Assembly (NCBI GenBank): GCA_964392175.1 | Contig: CAYMOJ010000005.1 | Location: 1 to 64,000, forward strand | DNA: 64,000 bases | Direction of reading: 5' to 3' | From: Firm-04 sp964392175 | Lineage (GTDB): Bacteria; Bacillota; Clostridia; Oscillospirales; Ruminococcaceae | Part shown: positions 1 to 8,599 of the stretch, piece by piece | Numbering within the stretch: the first letter of the stretch is position 1 | Layout: every line of letters begins with the position of its first letter | Notes under the pieces: generated by a model | The model's database searches: none | Told to the model about the DNA's origin: nothing | The model's input: the letters and a program-made list of their open reading frames with translations, nothing else | Position numbers and translations under genes: made by a program

Positions 1-82
1 TCTCAATCACTTTTTCTATACCCTCAGGTCTCACTTCTATTGTAGCACTACAGATTGTAACCGAATTGTAGCCTTTTATCCC

Positions 83-111
83 TTGATTTTCATGGGGAAA
101 TATGGTATACT
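83..111 (+). promoter_or_regulatory. Sigma-A-type promoter of the yicC-remA-gmk cluster
   Basis: TTGATT at 83-88 and TATACT at 106-111 are 17 bp apart, about 70 bp before the yicC start. It is the only good promoter I see ahead of the first gene and probably drives the following tightly packed genes. Confidence 0.65.
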
Positions 112-181
112 GTTAAGATGATAAATGTATACTTGGCGCATTGTGCGCTCTAATTAAAATATACCAAGCAGGAGGTTTCTC

Positions 182-1078
182 ATGCCCAAAAGTATGACGG
201 GTTACGGCAGAGCACAGATGCTGACTGATGGCAGGGATGTACTGGTGGAAATCCGTGCGGTAAACCACCGCTATTATGAGTTTTCAGCACGCTTGCCTCG
301 CACCTGTATGTATCTGGAAGAAAAGCTGAAAGCGTTTCTTAGCGGCAAAATCGCAAGGGGTAAGATAGAAGTAAGCGTAACGATCAACCGCCCCGACGGA
401 AAAGACGCGATGATCATGGTCAATCGCGCAGTGGCTGATGGATATGTTTCTGCGCTACGGCAATTTAACGCAGAAATGGGCGAAGAGGGCAAATTTTATC
501 TGGAGGATGACATCCGTCTTTCTACGCTGATGCGCCTGCCCGATGTGTTTACCGTGACCAAGGCGCAGGAGGACGAAACCGCCATCTGGGAGCAGGTAGC
601 GCAGGTAACGGAAAATGCGCTGGAAGGATTTCTCTCCATGCGACGCTGTGAGGGCGCGCGTCTGGCAGAAGATCTGCTGACAAAGCTTGATGGTTTGGAG
701 CAAATGCTCGCACAGATCGAATCCATCGCGCCCGGTGTGACAGAAAGCTATCGCGACCGGCTGCTTGCAAAGCTCACCGAGTTGATGAAGGATACCAACA
801 TCGAACCACAGCGCGTGTTGACAGAAGCCGCCATCTTTGCAGAAAAAACTGCCATTGATGAGGAAACCGTCCGTCTACGCAGCCATATCGCACAATTCCG
901 CGAGCTGCTTGCTGAAGACACGCCGGTCGGCAGAAAGCTGGACTTTCTGGTGCAGGAAATGAACCGCGAGGTCAATACCATCGGCTCCAAAGCGCAGGAA
1001 CTGCGCATTACACGCCTTGTGGTGGATATGAAGTCCGAGATTGAAAAGATCCGCGAACAGATCCAGAATATTGAATAA
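182..1078 (+). CDS. yicC: YicC family endoribonuclease
   Basis: Full-length YicC family protein of 298 residues. The family N-terminus (MTGYGRAQ, residues 5-12) and the conserved C-terminal segment LDFLVQEMNREVNTIGSKA (from about residue 253) are both present, covering the YicC N-terminal domain and the DUF1732 C-terminal domain. E. coli YicC is described as an endoribonuclease; the physiological target in Firmicutes is not settled. AGGAGG lies 6-7 bases before the ATG. The gene heads the yicC-remA-gmk-rpoZ order that is conserved in Firmicutes, so co-transcription with remA, which starts 23 bp later, is likely. Confidence 0.93.
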   Translation: MPKSMTGYGRAQMLTDGRDVLVEIRAVNHRYYEFSARLPRTCMYLEEKLKAFLSGKIARGKIEVSVTINRPDGKDAMIMVNRAVADGYVSALRQFNAEMGEEGKFYLEDDIRLSTLMRLPDVFTVTKAQEDETAIWEQVAQVTENALEGFLSMRRCEGARLAEDLLTKLDGLEQMLAQIESIAPGVTESYRDRLLAKLTELMKDTNIEPQRVLTEAAIFAEKTAIDEETVRLRSHIAQFRELLAEDTPVGRKLDFLVQEMNREVNTIGSKAQELRITRLVVDMKSEIEKIREQIQNIE

Positions 1079-1101
1079 TACAGACGGAAAGGACATCGAT
1101 T

Positions 1102-1377
1102 ATGCGACTGATCAATATCGGCTTTGGCAATATGATCTCATCGTCTCGCCTAGTGACGATCGTCAGTCCGGAATCTGCCCCCATCAAGCGGATCATTCAG
1201 GACGCAAGAGATCGTGGCAGGCTCATTGATGCCACCTATGGCAGACGCACACGCGCCGTCATCGTGATGGACAGCGACCACGTGATTCTTTCCGCCGTTC
1301 AGCCCGAAACCATCGGTGCCAGACTTTCAGGCAATATCAGCGCGGAAAATGCAGAGGAGGAACAGGAATATGAATGA
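1102..1377 (+). CDS. remA: RemA-like regulatory protein (DUF370)
   Basis: 91-residue RemA/YlzA family protein, close to the usual 85-90 residues. The family signatures INIGFGN, IVSPESAPIKR, ATYGRRTRAV and MDSDHVILSAVQPET are all visible. In Bacillus subtilis RemA is a DNA-binding activator of extracellular matrix and osmoprotection genes; in clostridia the gene is usually tied to gmk, as here. The Shine-Dalgarno GGAAAGGA sits 8-9 bases before the ATG. Its 3' end overlaps the gmk start by 8 bp, which suggests translational coupling. The DNA targets in this organism cannot be read from the window. Confidence 0.93.
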   Translation: MRLINIGFGNMISSSRLVTIVSPESAPIKRIIQDARDRGRLIDATYGRRTRAVIVMDSDHVILSAVQPETIGARLSGNISAENAEEEQEYE

Positions 1378-1978
1378 ACAAGGAATGCTGATCGTCCTTT
1401 CGGGGCCATCCGGTTGCGGAAAGGGTACCATGCTCGCAGAGGTTGTTAAGCGCACCGCCTGTCAGATTTCCGTATCGGCAACGACTCGTCAGCCCCGAGA
1501 TGGCGAAGTCGACGGTGTGAACTATCACTTTATCACCCACAAACGTTTCGAGCAGTATATTGCGGAGGATGCTATGTTTGAATATGCTCCGTATTGCGAT
1601 CATTATTATGGCACACTGCGTTCGGAGGTGGAAGCGATCTGGGCACAAGGCAAGCATGTCGTGCTTGAGATCGAGGTGCAGGGTGCGCTGAAAGTGATGG
1701 CAGAGCATCCGGAAGCCATTACCATTTTCACTATGCCACCCACCATTGCAGAATTGCGTCGCAGACTGGAAAAGCGCGGTACGGAAAAGCCGGAAGTCAT
1801 TGAAAAACGCATCGCAAAGGCAATGGAAGAAATCCCCTTTGCAGACCGCTATCAATACATCGTGTGGAATGATAAGCTTGAAGACGCGGTGGATGATTTT
1901 TGTGCCATCGTAAAGGCAGAAGAAAACCGCACAAAGTATTCCGAAGAAAGAATAGGAGCGTTGATCACATCATGTTAA
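1370..1978 (+). CDS. gmk: Guanylate kinase
   Basis: Transfers phosphate from ATP to GMP to make GDP, an essential step of guanine nucleotide supply. The P-loop GPSGCGKGT lies at the N-terminus, followed by the GMP-binding stretch with TTRQPRDGEVDGVNYHF and the lid region with RRLEKRGTE. I chose the ATG at 1370 (202 residues, the normal family length) because GGAGG lies 9 bases upstream; an in-frame ATG at 1316 would add 18 residues unlike the family. It overlaps remA upstream and rpoZ downstream, so the three genes are probably translationally coupled. Confidence 0.96.
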   Translation: MNEQGMLIVLSGPSGCGKGTMLAEVVKRTACQISVSATTRQPRDGEVDGVNYHFITHKRFEQYIAEDAMFEYAPYCDHYYGTLRSEVEAIWAQGKHVVLEIEVQGALKVMAEHPEAITIFTMPPTIAELRRRLEKRGTEKPEVIEKRIAKAMEEIPFADRYQYIVWNDKLEDAVDDFCAIVKAEENRTKYSEERIGALITSC

Positions 1979-2178
1979 GACCATCCATGAACCAAATCAT
2001 TTCAAAAAATGATAACTATTACGCTTTCGTATTGGGCGTTGCAAAGCGCGCAAGAGAAATCGCTGACAATTTGTATGAGAACAAGCAGCACCTCGATGAA
2101 AAGCCGGTAAAGACCGCTGTGGAGGAATTCGCAGCCGGAAAGTATAAGGTCGTGGAACCGACCGAACGACCGGAATAA
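1972..2178 (+). CDS. rpoZ: RNA polymerase omega subunit
   Basis: 68-residue omega subunit, which helps assemble and stabilise RNA polymerase by clamping the beta-prime subunit. The N-terminal pattern LRPSMNQI followed by YYAFVLGVAKRAREI is the omega family core, and the short C-terminal tail is typical of clostridia. The ATG at 1972 overlaps the gmk stop and follows AATAGGAG, making it the best start. The conserved order gmk-rpoZ-priA supports the call. In many relatives coaBC lies between rpoZ and priA; here only 37 bp separate the two. Confidence 0.93.
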   Translation: MLRPSMNQIISKNDNYYAFVLGVAKRAREIADNLYENKQHLDEKPVKTAVEEFAAGKYKVVEPTERPE

Positions 2179-2215
2179 ACCGATCGGACGGATATATCCT
2201 GAAAGGAGGATGCGT

Positions 2216-4699
2216 GTGTCCCATTTGAGCGAGTCGATGGCTGTACAAGTGGCACTGAACGCAGCCACTATGGGGTATGACCGTCTGTACACTTATTTAG
2301 TGCCCAATACACTGCGTGGACAGATTCGCGCAGGAATGCGCGTGGCAGTACCCTTTGGCAAAGGCAATCGTCGCAGAATGGCGATGGTACTCGCAGTGAC
2401 CCCGGTGTTGCAGGAAAGTGACACAAACGGGGATCCAATCGCCTATAAACCCGTGACCGCAGTGCTCGACCGCGAACCGGTTCTGACCGAGGAACTGCTT
2501 TCTCTGGTGGAATGGTTGTATGAACACACCTTCTGCACCCATTACGATGCGGTGCGCGCTGTGTTGCCCGGCGGTATGCAGATGCATCTGGAGGAGCGAT
2601 ATCTTCCGGTGCCGATCCCTCAAAATATTACGCTGACAGAATCGGAGGAAAACCTGCTGCGGTTGGTGGCACAGGCAAATTCTGAGAAAGAACGCGATGT
2701 ATTGCTGCGTGCCGATGGCAGCGCCGAAAAAGCCACCGTGTTGGAATCTCTGTTGGAAAAAGGATGCCTTGTTTCGGCAGCAGAGGGCAAACGCGCAGTA
2801 GGAGATCAAACTCGTAAAATGGTTTGCCTTTCTGATGCGTTTCTTGCCAATGAAACGGACTTTCGCACTACAGAAAAACAGCGCCTTGCCGTGGAAATTC
2901 TACGGGAGCATAAAACGCTCACCGTCAAGGAATGCGCTTATCTCGCAGGCATCAGCGAAAGTACCGTCCAGAATCTGGTAAAGCTTGGCATTGCCTCACG
3001 GGTGGAAATCCCGCATTTGCGCGTGCCGAGAGACGCAGTAGTGACCATATCGCCGGAAGATACCGTGCTTTCTTCCCAACAGCAGGCAGCTTATGATGCA
3101 GTGGCAGCTGCAATCACATCACACACCGCAACAGCGTATTTGCTGTATGGTGTTACAGGCAGTGGTAAAACTGCTGTGTTTGAACAGCTCATTTATCTAA
3201 CACTGCAACAGGGCAGGCAAGCTCTGCTACTGCTGCCGGAAATTGCATTGACCCCACAGGTCGTGCAGTATTTCCAGGCAAGATTCGGCAATCTGGTAGG
3301 GTTAATTCACAGTGGACTTTCCCTTGGACAGCGCCTGGATACTGACAAACTCATCCGCAATGGGGAGATCCGCGTGGTAATTGGCACAAGAAGTGCCGTG
3401 TTTGCACCGCTTTCCGATATTGGTATCATCATTCTCGATGAGGAAGGCGAGCATTCATATAAGGCAGATCAGTCGCCTCGCTACCATGCCGCAGATGTGG
3501 CAAGGGAGCGTTGCCGCCGTCACAATGCAGCACTGGTACTGGCATCTGCCACGCCCTCGCTCGAAAGCCGATATCTGGCACAGCGTGGCGCATATCATCT
3601 GCTGACCATGACGCAGCGTTATAATCAAGCGCCACTGCCACAGGTAACAGTGGTGGATATGAACGAAGAACGCATGGTGGGCAACAGTACGCCGTTTTCA
3701 AGATTTCTTGCCGATGCATTGCGCGAAAATTTAGAAAAGGGCGAACAGAGCATTTTGCTGCTCAACCGTCGCGGATATCACACGCTACTGCAATGCGTCA
3801 AGTGCTATCAGCCGGTGTATTGTCCCAATTGTTCTGTGCCAATGACTTACCATAAGGCAAACAATAGTTTACTGTGCCATTATTGTGGTCATGTGCAACC
3901 ACCCGTAACTACCTGCCCTACCTGTGGGCATGATAAGCTACGGCAAATGGGCTTTGGCACGCAAAAATTGGAAGAAGAATTGCAACTCCTGCTGCCCGAT
4001 GCGCGAATCCTGCGCATGGACGCCGATACCACCATGACCCGTGACGCATACGAAGCAGGCTTTCGGGCATTCGCAAAGGGTGAGTATGATATCCTTGCAG
4101 GCACACAAATGATCGGCAAAGGCTTGGATTTTCCCAATGTTACATTGGTGGGCGTGGTTTCCATCGACAAAGCATTATATGCCGGCGATTTTCGCAGCTA
4201 TGAGCGTACCTTTTCGTTGGTTACACAGGTGGTAGGCAGAGGTGGCAGAGGCAAAACCCCCGGCAGAGCAATCCTGCAAACCAGTATGCCGGAGCATTAT
4301 GTATTGCAGCTTGCGGCAAAACAGGATTACGACTCCTTTTATGAAGAAGAGCTTGCTATGCGCCGTACGCTCATGTTTCCACCCATCTGCGATATCTGCG
4401 TGATCGGCTTTTCGGGAATGTGGGAGAATCGCGTGGCAGATGCAGCAAAAATCTTTGTGCAGCTGCTAGGGCAGATCGCCACAAAAGAGCAGCTTCGCCT
4501 GCCATTGCGTGTACTGGGACCTGTCCCCGCAAGCTATGGCAGACTCAACGGCAAATATCGCTATCGTGTGCTCTTAAAATGCAAAGATACCGCAGATATG
4601 CGACAGTTTATCCGCAAGGTGATCACCAAAGCACTGGCTGATAAACGCTTTGCCTCCGTGCAACTGTTTGCCGATATGAACGGCGACTGCGGCGTATGA
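2216..4699 (+). CDS. priA: Primosomal protein N', replication restart helicase PriA
   Basis: Superfamily 2 DNA helicase that reloads the replisome at collapsed forks. The N-terminal DNA-binding domain is followed by Walker A GVTGSGKT (about residue 312), a DEEGEHSYK Walker B box and a zinc module with four CxxC pairs (about residues 527-570, CVKC, CPNC, CHYC, CPTC). Length is 827 residues from GTG at 2216. I prefer this GTG because the AAGGAGG at 2203-2209 is 6 bases upstream, whereas the in-frame ATG at 2210 abuts the Shine-Dalgarno. It follows rpoZ closely; def is separated by a 388-bp gap with its own possible promoter. Confidence 0.95.
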   Translation: MSHLSESMAVQVALNAATMGYDRLYTYLVPNTLRGQIRAGMRVAVPFGKGNRRRMAMVLAVTPVLQESDTNGDPIAYKPVTAVLDREPVLTEELLSLVEWLYEHTFCTHYDAVRAVLPGGMQMHLEERYLPVPIPQNITLTESEENLLRLVAQANSEKERDVLLRADGSAEKATVLESLLEKGCLVSAAEGKRAVGDQTRKMVCLSDAFLANETDFRTTEKQRLAVEILREHKTLTVKECAYLAGISESTVQNLVKLGIASRVEIPHLRVPRDAVVTISPEDTVLSSQQQAAYDAVAAAITSHTATAYLLYGVTGSGKTAVFEQLIYLTLQQGRQALLLLPEIALTPQVVQYFQARFGNLVGLIHSGLSLGQRLDTDKLIRNGEIRVVIGTRSAVFAPLSDIGIIILDEEGEHSYKADQSPRYHAADVARERCRRHNAALVLASATPSLESRYLAQRGAYHLLTMTQRYNQAPLPQVTVVDMNEERMVGNSTPFSRFLADALRENLEKGEQSILLLNRRGYHTLLQCVKCYQPVYCPNCSVPMTYHKANNSLLCHYCGHVQPPVTTCPTCGHDKLRQMGFGTQKLEEELQLLLPDARILRMDADTTMTRDAYEAGFRAFAKGEYDILAGTQMIGKGLDFPNVTLVGVVSIDKALYAGDFRSYERTFSLVTQVVGRGGRGKTPGRAILQTSMPEHYVLQLAAKQDYDSFYEEELAMRRTLMFPPICDICVIGFSGMWENRVADAAKIFVQLLGQIATKEQLRLPLRVLGPVPASYGRLNGKYRYRVLLKCKDTADMRQFIRKVITKALADKRFASVQLFADMNGDCGV

Positions 4700-4702
4700 G
4701 GA

Positions 4703-4730
4703 TTGCAGACTGACTGAAAGCTTCTATACA
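4703..4730 (+). promoter_or_regulatory. Weak candidate promoter upstream of def
   Basis: TTGCAG at 4703-4708 and TATACA at 4725-4730 are 16 bp apart, just past the priA stop. The match is only moderate. If used, transcription would begin near 4737, immediately before the structured region that precedes def. Confidence 0.3.
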
Positions 4731-4734
4731 GCAT

Positions 4735-4900
4735 GCTACAAGTCACAAATCGTTTTGCATTGTGCTGACCTCGCTGTGCGTTCCGGGATCATCATCGTTG
4801 TGCGCCAACCTTCTCCCACATGGGGGACACGTAACATGACGGAACAGACCGATGAACCGGAGTCAGTTGCACCGAACAATGCCGAGGGAAAATGATGCTT
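4735..4900 (+). ncRNA. Candidate structured RNA or leader upstream of def
   Basis: The 388-bp gap between priA and def has no plausible ORF but folds into nested helices. GCATTGT (4757-4763) pairs with ACAATGC (4876-4882); GCTGAC (4764-4769) pairs with GTCAGT (4862-4867) with one G-U; GTTCCG (4780-4785) pairs with CGGAAC (4840-4845). Inside are hairpins GTTG-N5-CAAC (4797-4809) and CTCCC-N4-GGGGG (4813-4826). I do not recognise a riboswitch or a housekeeping RNA class, and no clear terminator follows. It could be a def-fmt leader or an independent RNA. The rest of the gap (4900-5087) shows nothing definite. Confidence 0.35.
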
Positions 4901-5087
4901 TTCTTACCGGAACAAGGCTTTATACCTGCCAAGAGTTTTCATATCTTACAAAACACAAAAACCGACCCGTGGTACTACACATACGAGATCACTTTTCCGT
5001 TTCGCGCGGATACCTTCTCGTTTGAGAAATATATACTGTGCCATTGGGAAACAAGGTTTGAATCGGAATAGGAAGGAACAAGATTTC

Positions 5088-5549
5088 ATGGCAATCCGCA
5101 ATATCGTAAAAGACGGCGACCCCATACTGGCAAAGCGTTGTCGTCCCGTTGAACAATTTGATGAACGTCTGTCACAGCTGATTGACGACATGATGCAAAC
5201 ACTGAAAAAAGCAAATGGCGTTGGTCTTGCCGCACCACAGGTCGGTGTACTCAAACGTGTATTCATCATTGATCTGGGCGATCGCATGATCGAAGCCGTC
5301 AATCCCGAAATTGTCAAAGCTAGCGGCAAGCAACGCGGGGTAGAAGGCTGCCTTTCCTGCCCGAATATCTGGGGCTATGTCACCAGACCCAAACGCTGCA
5401 CCCTGCACGCATATAATCGCAAGGGTGAGCAGTATGAGCTGAAACTCAGCGACCTTGAGGCGCGCTGTGTCTGCCACGAGTACGACCATCTGGAAGGAAA
5501 ACTGTTCGTGCGCCTTGTGGATGAGTATGTGACCTACGAGAACGAATAA
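5088..5549 (+). CDS. def: Peptide deformylase
   Basis: Metalloenzyme that removes the N-formyl group from nascent proteins at the ribosome exit. All three family motifs are present: GVGLAAPQVG (residues 44-53), EGCLSCP (from residue 86, with the metal-binding Cys) and HEYDH (from residue 130, the HExxH zinc or iron site). Length is 153 residues. The ATG at 5088 is chosen because GGAAGGAAC precedes it and MAIRNIV is a typical start; an upstream in-frame ATG lacks a good ribosome site. It pairs with fmt, 32 bp downstream, in the usual formylation-deformylation operon. Confidence 0.96.
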   Translation: MAIRNIVKDGDPILAKRCRPVEQFDERLSQLIDDMMQTLKKANGVGLAAPQVGVLKRVFIIDLGDRMIEAVNPEIVKASGKQRGVEGCLSCPNIWGYVTRPKRCTLHAYNRKGEQYELKLSDLEARCVCHEYDHLEGKLFVRLVDEYVTYENE

Positions 5550-5581
5550 GTATAACCGCACCGTTGAAAGGAGTTGCTGCA

Positions 5582-6526
5582 ATGAACCCGCTTTCGATCG
5601 TTTATATGGGTACTCCCCTATTTGCTGTGCCTGCATTGCGTATGTTGCATCAGGAAGGGCATCATATTATGGGCGTATTTACGCAGCCTGACCGTCCCAG
5701 AGGACGTGGGCATCGGTTGCGGCCCTCTCCTGTCAAGGCGGAAGCGTTGGCTTTGGGGCTTAAGGTATATCAACCACTTTCTCTGCGCCGTGGTGAAGAT
5801 GCCAAAGAAGCGTATGCGGCACTGCAACAGCTCTCCCCCGATCTAATCGTGGTGGCAGCCTACGGGCAAATTCTGCCAAAGGAGATCCTTGCCCTGCCAA
5901 AGTATGGCTGCATCAATCTGCACGCATCACTGCTACCAAGATGGCGCGGTGCAGCACCAATTCAGCGTGCGATCTTAGCAGGCGATACCGCAACCGGCGT
6001 AACAGCCATGCAAATGGCTGTGGGACTGGATACAGGCGATATGCTCTATAAGCTGGAAACACCCATTGCCCCTGATGAAACGGCCGATACGCTTCATGAC
6101 CGTCTGTCAGAGATGTCAGCAGAGGTGCTGCGCGAAACACTGCGCTGTCTGGAAGAAGGCACACTGACTCCCGAGGTGCAGAATGACTTGCTTGCCTGCA
6201 CCGCAGAAAAAATCACGAAGGAAATGAGCCGTTTGGACTTTGATCTGCCCGCCCAAACCATTGATCGCACCATTCGTGCCCTTTCAGGCTATGCGATGCT
6301 AGGTGGTAAACGCATTAAGCTGCATCGCTCGGTTCTGAGCGACCACCGTTCCGATGCCGCCCCCGGTGCCATTGTGGATTCGAAAACCATGGAGTTTGTC
6401 TGCGGCGATGGCTTGTGTGTCACACCCCTTGTGGTGCAAATGGAGGGCGGCCGTGCCATGACAGTTGCAGATCTGCTGCGAGGCATGGTGCTGCAACCAA
6501 ATGATTGCTTCCAAACAGCAGAATAA
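5582..6526 (+). CDS. fmt: Methionyl-tRNA formyltransferase
   Basis: Formylates initiator Met-tRNA using 10-formyl-tetrahydrofolate, the product of fhs at 37.7 kb in this window. The formyltransferase core begins with VYMGTP, and the catalytic region reads NLHASLLPRWRGAAPI around residue 114; the C-terminal OB-like tRNA-binding domain follows from about residue 205. Length is 314 residues. The ATG at 5582 has GAAAGGAG about 9 bases upstream; an in-frame codon at 5564 lies before the Shine-Dalgarno and is unlikely. The gene follows def directly. Confidence 0.96.
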   Translation: MNPLSIVYMGTPLFAVPALRMLHQEGHHIMGVFTQPDRPRGRGHRLRPSPVKAEALALGLKVYQPLSLRRGEDAKEAYAALQQLSPDLIVVAAYGQILPKEILALPKYGCINLHASLLPRWRGAAPIQRAILAGDTATGVTAMQMAVGLDTGDMLYKLETPIAPDETADTLHDRLSEMSAEVLRETLRCLEEGTLTPEVQNDLLACTAEKITKEMSRLDFDLPAQTIDRTIRALSGYAMLGGKRIKLHRSVLSDHRSDAAPGAIVDSKTMEFVCGDGLCVTPLVVQMEGGRAMTVADLLRGMVLQPNDCFQTAE

Positions 6527-6601
6527 ATTGCCGTTTGTAGTAATGAATCAAACCACTTTTGCATATACTGATGCCACATACCATTGGAAAGGAGTATTCC
6601 A

Positions 6602-7264
6602 TTGTACGCTTTATTGCTCATCGCGCTGGCGATATCTTTTGCAGCGTCGATCAAAGTACAAATAACTTATGCAAAATATAACAAGATCGCAAATCAGCGA
6701 AACATGAGTGGTGCAGAGGCTGCGGAATATCTGCTGCGCACCAACGGTATCACCAATGTGCGCATTGAGCCTTGCTCCGGGCACCTGACAGACCACTATG
6801 ACCCTTCTGCCAATGTCATTCGCCTTTCGGAAAGCGTATACAACAGCAACAGTGTGGCAGCTGTGGGTGTGGCGATGCATGAAGCAGGACACGCCTTGCA
6901 ATATGCAACGGGATATGCACCTGTGCATCTGCGCAGTACAATTGTGGGGCTTACCAATTTTGCTTCAAATGCATCGTATCTGCTCATTTTGCTCAGCTTG
7001 ATGTTTGGTTGGATGGGTCTGCTGACGATCGGTATTATACTGTTTTGCGTAGTGGTATTCTTCCAGCTGGTTACATTGCCCGTTGAGTTCAACGCAAGCC
7101 ACCGTGCCCTGGAAAATATGGAACAATCCATGATGTTTGACGAGGACGAACTGAAGGGTGCCAAAAAGGTACTCAGCGCAGCTGCTATGACCTATGTTGC
7201 GGCAACCATTACTGCACTGATACAGCTGTTGCGATTGATCGCCATACGAGGAAACCGCAAATGA
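6602..7264 (+). CDS. Membrane zinc metallopeptidase, YugP family
   Basis: 220-residue integral membrane protein of the YugP / Zn_peptidase_2 family. An N-terminal membrane segment is followed by the zinc site HEAGH at about residues 93-97 (AMHEAGHALQYA), two further hydrophobic segments (about 110-160) and a hydrophobic C-terminus. The natural substrate of this family is not established. The start is a TTG at 6602, since AAAGGAG at 6588-6594 is 7 bases upstream; an in-frame TTG at 6584 lies before that site. In Firmicutes the gene commonly sits between fmt and rsmB, as here, and its stop overlaps the rsmB start. Confidence 0.88.
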   Translation: MYALLLIALAISFAASIKVQITYAKYNKIANQRNMSGAEAAEYLLRTNGITNVRIEPCSGHLTDHYDPSANVIRLSESVYNSNSVAAVGVAMHEAGHALQYATGYAPVHLRSTIVGLTNFASNASYLLILLSLMFGWMGLLTIGIILFCVVVFFQLVTLPVEFNASHRALENMEQSMMFDEDELKGAKKVLSAAAMTYVAATITALIQLLRLIAIRGNRK

Positions 7265-8583
7265 ATGGTGTACAACCGCGTTTGCTTTGCGCCAGAACCC
7301 TGCTGCGCACACTGGAATCCGGCAGCTACAGCAACCTGGCATTACAGGCGGCTTTTCAAAATACCAAGCTCACAGGGCAGGAAAAGGCACTGTGTACCGC
7401 ACTCTTTCAAGGTACACTGGAGCGTCTGCTTACGGTAGACGCTTGTGTGCAGGCACACAGCAGTCGTGCGCCGGAAAAACTGGATGCCGCTGTGCGATGC
7501 GTACTACGCTGTGGCATTTACGAGTTGCTGTATCTGGCAACTCCGCCCTCTGCTGCGGTCAATCTTTGGACAGAAGTCATCAAAGCGATGGGCAAAAAAA
7601 GTGCTTCCGGCATGGTAAATGCCGTACTGCGCAGTTTTTTACGCAGCGAGAAGTTGATCCCGCACCCTGAAGAAAAACTTGCAGCCTATGAGGTGCAGTA
7701 TTCAGTGCCTCGTGCGCTGATCGCGCAGCTGATCAAAGAATATGGCGAAGAAGCTGTGTTGCTCTTTTTGGAAGATGCAGAGGGTGAGCCACCCGTATAC
7801 ATCCGCAGAAATTCGCAGCGCGCCGATACGGATGCACTGCTTTCTGCCTTGGTAGATTTTTCCCCTACTGCGATCGCTGAGATTCCCAATGCCTACCGCC
7901 TTCAGCGTAGCGGCACGTTAACAGATACGGAAGCGTTCAAAAAAGGAATGTTCCATGTGCAGGATCTTGCCTCTCAGCTTTGCTGTATGGCATTGGACGC
8001 GCAGCCCGGTGAGATCATACTGGATGTATGTGCTGCCCCCGGCGGTAAAACCTTTACCATCGCAGAGATGATGCGCGGGACAGGCAAAGTCTACGCCTAT
8101 GATTTGCATGAAAATCGTGTGCGACTGATTCAAAAAGGTGCAAAGCGATTGGGTCTTTCCAATATTTACGCATCCACAGGCGATGCGGCAAAACCTGCCG
8201 ATGACCGCCCTATGGCAGACAGGGTGCTTTGCGATGTACCATGTTCGGGTTATGGCGTAATGCGCCGCAAGCCGGAAGTGCGATACAAATCTGCCGAAGA
8301 AGTAAAGGATCTGCCCGCAATACAGCGTTGCATATTAGAGGCAAGTGCGAAAGCGGTCAAGCCGGGTGGCGTACTGGTGTATTCCACCTGTACACTCTCG
8401 AAAGCAGAAAATGAAACAGTAGTGGCAGATTTTCTCAGCTTACACTCCGAGTTTGCCCCGGAACTGCCTTGGAAGTCCGCTGCATGGAATCAAAACATTG
8501 TGGCGGAGATGACAACACTCTTTCCACAAATGCTTGGCTCAGACGGATTTTTCATCGCAAAAATGCGTCGCAGGGCGGAATAA
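7261..8583 (+). CDS. rsmB: 16S rRNA (cytosine-967 C5) methyltransferase RsmB
   Basis: 440-residue SAM-dependent methyltransferase that methylates C967 of 16S rRNA. An N-terminal NusB-like RNA-binding domain (about 1-135) precedes the Rossmann methyltransferase. The SAM site DVCAAPGGKT, the DVPCSG motif (PCSG at about residue 327) and the catalytic STCTL motif near residue 375 are intact; the two cysteines are those used by RNA m5C methyltransferases. The ATG overlaps the previous stop by 4 bp (ATGA). It is part of the conserved fmt-yugP-rsmB-rlmN-prpC-prkC cluster. Confidence 0.95.
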   Translation: MNGVQPRLLCARTLLRTLESGSYSNLALQAAFQNTKLTGQEKALCTALFQGTLERLLTVDACVQAHSSRAPEKLDAAVRCVLRCGIYELLYLATPPSAAVNLWTEVIKAMGKKSASGMVNAVLRSFLRSEKLIPHPEEKLAAYEVQYSVPRALIAQLIKEYGEEAVLLFLEDAEGEPPVYIRRNSQRADTDALLSALVDFSPTAIAEIPNAYRLQRSGTLTDTEAFKKGMFHVQDLASQLCCMALDAQPGEIILDVCAAPGGKTFTIAEMMRGTGKVYAYDLHENRVRLIQKGAKRLGLSNIYASTGDAAKPADDRPMADRVLCDVPCSGYGVMRRKPEVRYKSAEEVKDLPAIQRCILEASAKAVKPGGVLVYSTCTLSKAENETVVADFLSLHSEFAPELPWKSAAWNQNIVAEMTTLFPQMLGSDGFFIAKMRRRAE

Positions 8584-8599
8584 AAAAGGAGCAATCAGT

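Noticed and set aside
4735..4900. Known riboswitch or RNase P / tmRNA / SRP RNA at this site
   Set aside because: I looked for the conserved cores of these classes and none was present, so the region is reported only as an unassigned structured candidate.
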